NCBI GenBank assembly: GCA_030831265.1
Contig: JAURLM010000127.1
Location: 1-11,849 of the forward strand
Length of the DNA stretch: 11,849 nt
Direction of reading: 5' to 3'
Origin: Chloroflexota bacterium
GTDB lineage: Bacteria > Chloroflexota > Dehalococcoidia > Lucifugimonadales > Lucifugimonadaceae
The first letter of the stretch is position 1; each line of letters starts with the position of its first letter. Both the position numbers and the translations under genes were made by a program. A model generated the notes under the pieces. That model had not been told where the DNA came from. It saw nothing but the letters and a program-made list of their open reading frames with translations, and made no database searches. Positions 7,341-11,849 of the stretch are shown here, in pieces.

Positions 7341-7988
7341 TCACACTCGAGTCGCCAAGAGCGACTCTAACGGGGCCGAAACAGCGAGGTTCTGCCCGAG
7401 TTCGCTGTATGAACAGGGCTTGAAGCCCATTCCAATAACTTTCGCCTCTGTGATGGTCTTACCGCCGTAGTCCTGCAGAGCGAACACTGGCACTACATAG
7501 AATTCCCACTGGTTGAAATCAAGCACGTTGTATTCGGCGTGATTCCGACTTCTTTGTACGCAGAAAACATATACATCTGCATGATAGTCCGCTTCGTCTG
7601 AGTAGCGACCTTTTTCGCTTGCCCAGGAGCGTGCCTTTAGACCACCAAACACAATGCTGGAGTGCTTCTGTTGGGGCCAGTTCTGAAGAAAAGCGGAGGT
7701 TTTGATTTCAAGCCGGATTCCGCTCGATGTCGTGAGATCCCAGGGGTCCCAGGATTGTCGAGTTGAAAGCTCTATTCCTAGTGCCGTAGCAACTATGAAT
7801 TCCCCAAGTACTCCTCTGATGGCGTTGTCCCGTAGGTCGGAGTAGGCCCATTGCCAAAAATCGGCCACGGCAGGGGGATTCTGTACACCTGAGAATTTGT
7901 CCGTCGCATCGAGGCGATTCGCCTGCTGAGGCAAATACTTCGCGTCAGACCGATACCAGTGACTATCCAGATTCTCGTGCTTGGCCAT
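7341..7988 (-). CDS. PD-(D/E)XK nuclease-fold protein, orphan restriction-endonuclease-like
   Basis: A probable DNA-cleaving or DNA-binding protein. From the ATG at 7988 (215 residues) the PD-(D/E)XK pattern reads Glu63 in RGVLGEFIVATALGI, Asp84 in WDPWDL, then Glu94 and Lys96 in RLEIKTSAFLQ. Downstream are HADVYVFCV and NQWEFYVVP, strands that often follow the core in this kind of stand-alone hypothetical. It has no methyltransferase or specificity partner here and no obvious DNA-binding domain. Start choice: the ATG at 7988 has GAGGA upstream at good spacing. An in-frame ATG at 8060, one base after the preceding gene's stop, would add 24 residues but lacks a ribosome-binding site. Its base composition looks more AT-rich than its neighbours by eye. 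It is third in a - strand group after a receiver-like protein and a membrane protein, and lies beside tRNA-Glu. The fold call is fairly strong; the role is unknown. Confidence 0.75.
   Translation of the reverse strand: MAKHENLDSHWYRSDAKYLPQQANRLDATDKFSGVQNPPAVADFWQWAYSDLRDNAIRGVLGEFIVATALGIELSTRQSWDPWDLTTSSGIRLEIKTSAFLQNWPQQKHSSIVFGGLKARSWASEKGRYSDEADYHADVYVFCVQRSRNHAEYNVLDFNQWEFYVVPVFALQDYGGKTITEAKVIGMGFKPCSYSELGQNLAVSAPLESLLATRV
7349..7367. repeat. Perfect 7-bp inverted repeat at the nuclease gene's 3' end
   Basis: GAGTCGC (7349-7355) and GCGACTC (7361-7367) flank a 5-base loop, inside the last codons of the nuclease-like gene. Its distance from the stop (7341-7343) would let it act as a 3' stabilising hairpin, but no T run follows in the - direction. 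Confidence 0.4.
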
Positions 7989-8061
7989 CGCGAGGTTCCT
8001 CGTAATATGCAGAAAATTGATGCGCATCTCGGGTGGAGTGTACACATCAACATCATCCACC

Positions 8062-8367
8062 CTACGGCACGGGCGTGGGGGTTGGCTCTATGAGCAGTTC
8101 GTCGATACCCGGGTCGAACGCTACCGGCGTCGCCAGTGAATCGGTGATGTCCGTGGTCAGGCGGTCGTAAAAATCCTTCAGTTCCGGATCCGTGAACTTC
8201 TCACCGGCTGCATCAAACACGTTGCCGAGCGCGGTGAGATAGATTTTCTCCATGTCAGGCATCCACGTCGTCTCCTCCGTGGTCTGTCCGGTCACGGTTG
8301 TCACGCCGGTGGTCACGACAGCACCAACCACGAGGCCGACTATTAGACCAAGAATTGTCCGGCGCAT
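8062..8367 (-). CDS. Small single-pass membrane protein, function unknown
   Basis: A 101-residue protein that I do not recognise. Residues 4-22 form a hydrophobic, glycine-rich segment (ILGLIVGLVVGAVV) after MRRT, giving an N-in signal anchor or uncleaved signal. The rest is an acidic, extracytoplasmic-looking region (TTWMPDMEKIYLTALGNVF, then DPELKDFYDRL) with probable helices, ending in a Thr/Pro tail (EPTPTPVP). The ATG at 8367 lies one base after the stop of the receiver-like gene (TGA-A-ATG), with GAGG at suitable spacing, so translation is probably coupled. The frame is open further upstream to 8604, but that part overlaps the preceding gene in another frame and looks non-coding. The pairing suggests it works with the receiver-like protein, but this is inference from position only. 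Confidence 0.7.
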   Translation of the reverse strand: MRRTILGLIVGLVVGAVVTTGVTTVTGQTTEETTWMPDMEKIYLTALGNVFDAAGEKFTDPELKDFYDRLTTDITDSLATPVAFDPGIDELLIEPTPTPVP

Positions 8368-8368
8368 T

Positions 8369-9025
8369 TCACGCCTCGCTTTCCGTATCGTCGCCCGGTT
8401 CGAACTCCGGCAGCTTGAATGTATGGATACGGCCGTACCATCCCGCTGAGTTCGCGTATCCGAGTTTTGGCTCGGCCCGCTTGCTGCGGTGCCGGGTCGG
8501 AGCCTGGAGCGCAATCTGCACGGCCTTTTCCGATTCGTCCTGCAAGGCTCCAAGCCGAGAACGGTCAATACGCTTGTCGATGTACGGGATGGACCACGCA
8601 GCACTGGTCACAGCGGACGCAAGTTCACCGGCATCAATCCCCTGATCAGATAAGAGGTATGACCATTCCAGCCCAAGCCCGCGAGGGACCATCGAAAGTC
8701 GTTCGGCATCCGAATAGGGTGAAATGAGCACGAACGCGGTGTTTGGAGAGATTCGTCGCAGGGCGAAAGCAGTGTCGATACCGCCCATCTCGTAGTCGAG
8801 ATCAACGTCAATGACGATCACATCAGGTCGCAGCAGTACGAGTCGCTCGGCAGCACCGGTGCGGTCCAATGCGCCACCGAGCAAGTTGACCCTGTCTTCA
8901 GTTCGCAGGAGACGGGATATCTGCTCAATGAAGTGTTGATCCCTGCCGACGGCAAGGACTTTTGTTGGCTCTACGCCGTATTGAGGGAGCAATGGCCTGC
9001 GAACGGGTTCGGGTCTGCGTTTCAT
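8369..9025 (-). CDS. Degenerate response-regulator receiver protein, no output domain seen
   Basis: A 218-residue protein with a CheY-like domain at about 21-142. The likely phospho-acceptor is Asp73 in DVIVIDVDL, and Ser102 in VLISPY fits the conserved Ser/Thr position. Two hallmarks are missing: the acidic pair that binds Mg2+ reads Gly27-Arg28 (VLAVGRDQHF), and the conserved Lys of the YLLKD motif is Ser126 (WSYLLSDQG). This fits a phosphorylation-independent pseudo-receiver, or one with altered chemistry. The tail (143-218) is basic in its middle, acidic at the end (EPGDDTESEA), and shows no helix-turn-helix that I recognise. The ATG at 9025 is preceded by AGGA at good spacing; the frame extends to 9226, but the upstream part looks non-coding. 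It leads the - strand group and is followed by the membrane protein after one base. Confidence 0.75.
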   Translation of the reverse strand: MKRRPEPVRRPLLPQYGVEPTKVLAVGRDQHFIEQISRLLRTEDRVNLLGGALDRTGAAERLVLLRPDVIVIDVDLDYEMGGIDTAFALRRISPNTAFVLISPYSDAERLSMVPRGLGLEWSYLLSDQGIDAGELASAVTSAAWSIPYIDKRIDRSRLGALQDESEKAVQIALQAPTRHRSKRAEPKLGYANSAGWYGRIHTFKLPEFEPGDDTESEA

Positions 9026-9065
9026 CTGTATTCCTGCCCACTCCCTCCGGAATGTTGTGGCGGAG

Positions 9066-9093
9066 GTGTGCGGTTTGTGTGCGAAAGGTGTGC
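9066..9093. promoter_or_regulatory. Three GTGTGC repeats at 11-base period, candidate operator
   Basis: GTGTGC occurs at 9066-9071, 9077-9082 and 9088-9093, each 11 bases after the last, with a weaker GTGTCC at 9110-9115, 22 bases on. The repeats lie 41-68 bases upstream of the receiver-like gene's start. Eleven-base direct repeats are typical of OmpR/PhoB-type regulator sites, with one repeat per helical turn. The family of any binder is not known here. Confidence 0.4.
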
Positions 9094-9105
9094 TTGCCCA
9101 CCATT

Positions 9106-9119
9106 GTGTGTGTCCACAC
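9106..9119. repeat. Short inverted repeat GTGTG-TGTC-CACAC
   Basis: A 5-bp inverted repeat (9106-9110 with 9115-9119) overlaps the weak fourth copy of the GTGTGC series. It could be part of the same control region. Confidence 0.25.
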
Positions 9120-9160
9120 GCAGGCAGCATCGACTTTTGGCTCACAGGAGACAGCCCGAA

Positions 9161-9178
9161 AGGCTCGTTAGAGGCTCG
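9161..9178. repeat. Direct repeat AGGCTCG, 11 bases apart
   Basis: AGGCTCG at 9161-9167 and again at 9172-9178, the same 11-base period as the GTGTGC series some 70 bases away. It lies in the gap between the dehydrogenase 3' end and the receiver-like gene. Confidence 0.35.
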
Positions 9179-9214
9179 CAATAGACGGCGGGCATATTGA
9201 TCGGGCGCGCAGAA

Positions 9215-9240
9215 CCGGCCGTACACGAATGCACGACCGG
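9215..9240 (-). terminator. Hairpin after the dehydrogenase gene
   Basis: CCGGCCGT (9215-9222) and ACGACCGG (9233-9240) flank a 10-base loop. Read on the - strand the 8-bp stem is complete with one U-G wobble; on the + strand there is one C-A mismatch, but ATTTT follows. It begins 30 bases after the dehydrogenase stop (9271), as expected for its terminator, though it lacks a U tract in that direction. Confidence 0.45.
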
Positions 9241-9270
9241 ATTTTCAGCGTTCAGAGAACTCGGGAAACG

Positions 9271-10314
9271 CTAGTGGGTGATGTGGACCTTGATGGAGCC
9301 GGAGTTCTTGTCATACGCCGTGGCAAAGCCCGACTGGATGTCATCGAGGCTGTACTGGTGCGTAACAATCTCTCGGTACGGCACGTTGCCTGACGCAAGC
9401 AGGTCTATCGCAACCTCGTAGTCGTGGATGCCATCGATAACGTCGTAGCAGGACACGGAGATTACGGCGATCTCCCGCAGCAGCGGGTCGAACAGGTCGA
9501 TCTCCATCGGAACTTTGATGCCGCCGAGGTTCACCACCTTGCCCTGCGGCCGTGTTGCTCGAATGGCCTGGTGAAGCGCGGCTGTCTGGTGACCACCAAC
9601 GGATTCGAGCACGATGTCAGCGCCGAGGCCGCCAGATGCCGCCCGGCACGCGTCTTCGAACTCCCCGCCATCCACACCGGTGACAACGTCAGCGCCCATT
9701 TTGGCGGCAGCAGCCCGCTGATGCGGATACTTTGCAGACGCAATAACTTTCTTGGCTCCGAAGGCATGGGCCGAAGCGATAGCGGACAGGCCAATTGTGG
9801 CTGCTCCCGTGACACCTACAACATCACCCGGCTTCATCCCGGCGTATCGCAAGGCGTGAACAGACACAGCCATCGGCTCAACAAGTGCGCCATCTACCCA
9901 GTCGATGCTGTCCGGAAGCTTGAAAAGCCCGGTTGGTGTCCGCGTCATGTATTCGGCAAACCCGCCACCGGTGTCTGGAGCAAGGTCCTGGCAGTGGCGA
10001 TACTGGCCGAAACGGCAGTAGTGACATCGCATGCAGGCCCGGCCAGCGCCAATTGTCTCCAACGCAACCCTGTCACCAACCCGCAATCTCTTCTCACCGG
10101 CCGGAAGCTCAACAATTTCTCCTGCTACTTCATGGCCAGACGGCAGAGTCTGAGCCTCAGCTCGGGAATTGGTCATGTGAAGATCAGAGCCACAGATGCC
10201 GGTCTGCTTGACCTTAATCAATGCGGCGCCACCAAACATCTTCGGCATGCTGATCTCGTGCAACCTGTAGTTGCCGGTGCCATCATCCAGCGCTGCCTTC
10301 ATTTTCTCGGGCAC
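9271..10314 (-). CDS. Zinc-dependent medium-chain dehydrogenase (threonine/polyol dehydrogenase-like)
   Basis: Oxidises a secondary alcohol, or reduces the ketone, with a nicotinamide cofactor; the substrate cannot be read from sequence. The 347-residue protein shows catalytic zinc ligands Cys41 (GICGSD) and His61-Glu62 (GHE), the structural zinc set Cys94, Cys97, Cys100 and Cys108, and a VEP motif at Glu146. The Rossmann loop is GVTGAATIG (167-175), where the usual GxGxxG has an Ala in the middle. The acidic residue that normally ends strand 2 and favours NAD is Ala194 followed by Lys195 (VIASAKYPHQR), hinting at NADP use. The start is GTG at 10314 with AAGGAG seven bases upstream; a later ATG (residue 5) lacks this spacing. 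It diverges from a lyase gene, a frequent pairing in sugar-acid or amino-acid catabolism. Confidence 0.92.
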   Translation of the reverse strand: MPEKMKAALDDGTGNYRLHEISMPKMFGGAALIKVKQTGICGSDLHMTNSRAEAQTLPSGHEVAGEIVELPAGEKRLRVGDRVALETIGAGRACMRCHYCRFGQYRHCQDLAPDTGGGFAEYMTRTPTGLFKLPDSIDWVDGALVEPMAVSVHALRYAGMKPGDVVGVTGAATIGLSAIASAHAFGAKKVIASAKYPHQRAAAAKMGADVVTGVDGGEFEDACRAASGGLGADIVLESVGGHQTAALHQAIRATRPQGKVVNLGGIKVPMEIDLFDPLLREIAVISVSCYDVIDGIHDYEVAIDLLASGNVPYREIVTHQYSLDDIQSGFATAYDKNSGSIKVHITH

Positions 10315-10381
10315 TTGGAAACTCCTTGGTTCGGTCGGTTCAACATTCGTGGCTGGGGACAGCCGCTTTCGGTTGCCGGAT

Positions 10382-10412
10382 GTTATACGATGCCGACTAC
10401 GGTGCGCGGCAA
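10382..10412 (-). promoter_or_regulatory. Putative dehydrogenase promoter overlapping a divergent -10
   Basis: On the - strand TTGCCG (10412-10407) and TATAAC (10387-10382) are 19 bases apart and would start a transcript about 60 bases before the dehydrogenase start. The same bases on the + strand give TGTTATACG (10381-10389), an extended -10-like element for the lyase gene, without a clear -35. The two would compete for polymerase. Spacing on the - strand is longer than ideal. Confidence 0.35.
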
Positions 10413-10469
10413 GCTCTGCGGGCCAGGCAAAACCACCTTACCCAGCGAACGAACAGGAATTTCCGCTCG

Positions 10470-11393
10470 ATGACAGACCAGATGCGAGGCGTTTACTCAA
10501 TACCGGTTACACCGTTTAACGAAGACGGGTCCGTTGACTTTCCTTCACTCACGCGATGCGTGGAGTGGTGCGTGGAACGCGGCGCGCACGGGATTGTCTT
10601 TCCCGTTAACGCCAGCGAAGGTCCATTCTTGACCGACGCTGAACGCTTAGAGGTCATCAAGGCCGGTGTTAAGGCGACGGCTGGAGCGGTTCCATTTGTC
10701 GCAGGAGTTTCAGGAATCACCACCGCCCACGCGGTCGAATACACGAAGACAGCAGTGGCAGCAGGTGCAACCTCTGTCATCGCCGCCCCACCAAACGGTG
10801 CCAGTCCGGATCTGATGTTCGATTACTACGGAGCAGTTGCCGAAGCTGCTGGAGTTCCTGTCTGGGTTCAGAACAACAAGCCACCGGCAAGCCCGACCAT
10901 TCCGACACCGCTCATCATCCGCATCCTGAAAGAGATCACGCACGTTGACTACGTGAAGGAAGAGAGTCTGGTCCCGGGCCAGGTCATGACGGAGCTTTTC
11001 GCGAAAACCGGCGATAGCTGCAAGGGAATCATGGGCGGTATGGGCGGCCGCTACCTGACGGACGAATATCACCGCGGAGCGTGTGGAACCATGCCAGCCG
11101 GGCACATCACTGACGCCCACCGCAAACTGTGGGATGCTCTTGAAAAGGGTGGCAAGACCAGTGACGGCCAGCAAACCGTGACTGAAGAAGCGCAGCAGAT
11201 ATGGGAACAGATGCTGCCGTCACTGAACTTTGAATTCATGTTCAGCATTGCCGCATACAAGATGGCGTTCCACCGTCGCGGGGTCATCAAAACACCTGTG
11301 ACGCGCAACCCGGCAGCGAAACCCCTCGACAGGCTCGACGTCGAAGAACTCGACCGAATCCTTGACCGACTCAGCCCGCTTCTTGACGATTAG
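10470..11393 (+). CDS. Dihydrodipicolinate synthase/N-acetylneuraminate lyase-family protein
   Basis: A TIM-barrel class I aldolase-type enzyme that forms a Schiff base with a 2-keto acid. The 307-residue length from the ATG at 10470 is standard; the frame upstream to 10326 lies in the divergent promoter region and looks non-coding. The Schiff-base lysine is Lys163 in VDYVKEES. It is not a normal DapA: the GTTGE region reads VNASEGP (46-52), and the proton-relay Tyr of the YNxP motif is Gln134 in VWVQNNKPP. Such changes are seen in catabolic or uncharacterised branches of the family (retro-aldol or hydratase activities), so lysine biosynthesis is unlikely. AGGA at 10455-10458 is 11 bases upstream of the start. 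It diverges from the zinc dehydrogenase and overlaps the ABC permease gene's stop by 4 bases. Confidence 0.9.
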   Translation: MTDQMRGVYSIPVTPFNEDGSVDFPSLTRCVEWCVERGAHGIVFPVNASEGPFLTDAERLEVIKAGVKATAGAVPFVAGVSGITTAHAVEYTKTAVAAGATSVIAAPPNGASPDLMFDYYGAVAEAAGVPVWVQNNKPPASPTIPTPLIIRILKEITHVDYVKEESLVPGQVMTELFAKTGDSCKGIMGGMGGRYLTDEYHRGACGTMPAGHITDAHRKLWDALEKGGKTSDGQQTVTEEAQQIWEQMLPSLNFEFMFSIAAYKMAFHRRGVIKTPVTRNPAAKPLDRLDVEELDRILDRLSPLLDD

Positions 11394-11849
11394 GTATCGT
11401 CCGTTCTGATTCGCCTGTCAAGCAACGGCAGAAGCAGGTCAATCAAGAACATCGCAACTGCAAGCAACACGATGATGACAAAGGTCATACCAGTCATCAT
11501 CGTGATGTCGCGCTGTCTGATCGACTGCCAGAACAAGAATCCTATCCCGGGATAATCGAACACAATCTCGACCAGCAGCACGCCTGACAGCAATGAGCCG
11601 ACCGATGCAGCCACACCTGTTATCTGAGGCAAGATAGCGTTGCGCATCCCGTACCGCAAAAACAGTCGTCGTGATTTCAGGCCTTTAGCATTGGCGAACA
11701 CCATGTAGTCCTCGCCCTGCAAGTTCACCATTAGGCCGCGCATGGTCACGGTCCAGAACCCCGCGGTTGCCAGGATTATCGACATCGCAGGTAGAACTCC
11801 GTGGTGCAGCACGCTCAAGATGAATTCCATTGTCCAGCCGGGTTGCAGG
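11390..11849 (-). CDS. ABC transporter permease, DppB/OppB type (C-terminal part, runs off the window)
   Basis: Integral membrane subunit of a peptide/opine/nickel-class ABC importer. The frame is open to the right edge, so the gene's 5' part is missing; an ATG at 11830 is internal by comparison with family length (about 310 residues). The about 152 residues seen include hydrophobic segments, the cytoplasmic coupling loop with EAA-type motif (DYMVFANAKGLKSRR...RNAILP), LVEIVFDYPGIGFLFWQSI, and a final membrane segment ending DLLLPLLDRRIR, all typical of DppB C-termini. The usual partners (DppC-like permease, ATPases, binding protein) are not in the window. It converges on the lyase gene; the shared TTAG holds both stops. 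The transported substrate is not identifiable, though the neighbours suggest one that the lyase and dehydrogenase could process. Confidence 0.93.
   Translation of the reverse strand, partial: LQPGWTMEFILSVLHHGVLPAMSIILATAGFWTVTMRGLMVNLQGEDYMVFANAKGLKSRRLFLRYGMRNAILPQITGVAASVGSLLSGVLLVEIVFDYPGIGFLFWQSIRQRDITMMTGMTFVIIVLLAVAMFLIDLLLPLLDRRIRTDDT

Noticed and set aside
8394..8409. A near copy of the tRNA-Glu T-arm (CCGGTTCGAA then TCCGG) as a possible attachment site
   Set aside because: It carries an inserted base, is only about 15 bases long, and lies within the coding sequence of the receiver-like gene, where it encodes FEPG; chance is more likely than an att duplicate.
8369..8604. Extension of the small membrane protein upstream to 8604
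   Set aside because: The extra residues overlap the receiver-like gene in another frame, look compositionally non-coding, and the ATG at 8367 has its own ribosome-binding site.
9066..9093. CRISPR-like array
   Set aside because: The repeat unit is only 6 bases with 5-base spacers and no cas genes are present; a regulator site is the better reading.
9026..9226. Extension of the receiver-like protein upstream to 9226
   Set aside because: The added 67 residues resemble no receiver N-terminus and would cover the repeat-rich control region; the ATG at 9025 has AGGA at good spacing.
9424..10473. A 349-residue + strand open frame opposite the zinc dehydrogenase
   Set aside because: It is a long shadow frame; the - strand reading has complete zinc and cofactor motifs and a good start site.

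Overview
The window reads as a chromosomal stretch of a moderately GC-rich bacterium that uses Shine-Dalgarno sites and often non-ATG starts. The contiguous block of an RsmI-type methyltransferase, methionyl-tRNA synthetase and a long-chain polyprenyl diphosphate synthase, plus the style of the catabolic genes at the right end, suggest Chloroflexota, perhaps a Dehalococcoidia or SAR202-like lineage. That placement is inference from gene content only; no marker was searched.

Left half (277-7054, all + strand): lipoyl synthase (lipA), 16S rRNA methyltransferase (rsmI), a 46-residue Gly/Lys-rich protein with a very strong ribosome-binding site, methionyl-tRNA synthetase (metG), a polyprenyl diphosphate synthase, an endonuclease III (nth) and argC. 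metG, the polyprenyl synthase and nth lie 7 and 3 bases apart and are probably co-transcribed. The gaps around the small gene are rich in hairpins, including one with a 15-bp stem just upstream of metG. A tRNA-Glu(UUC) gene with encoded CCA follows argC at 7178-7254.

Middle (7341-9025, all - strand): a tightly packed group reading leftward: a degenerate response-regulator receiver protein, a 101-residue single-pass membrane protein, and a PD-(D/E)XK nuclease-fold protein. None has a name I can assign. The first two are separated by one base, and the nuclease follows closely. The roughly 245-base gap upstream of the group carries GTGTGC three times at an exact 11-base period, a possible operator. 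This accessory group beside a tRNA gene is the least ordinary part of the window.

Right end (9271-11849): a zinc-dependent medium-chain dehydrogenase (- strand) diverges from a dihydrodipicolinate synthase-family lyase (+ strand) across a 155-base shared promoter region. The lyase converges, with a 4-base overlap, on the 3' end of a DppB-type ABC transporter permease that runs off the window. Together these look like an uptake and catabolism module for a small organic substrate that the sequence does not identify.
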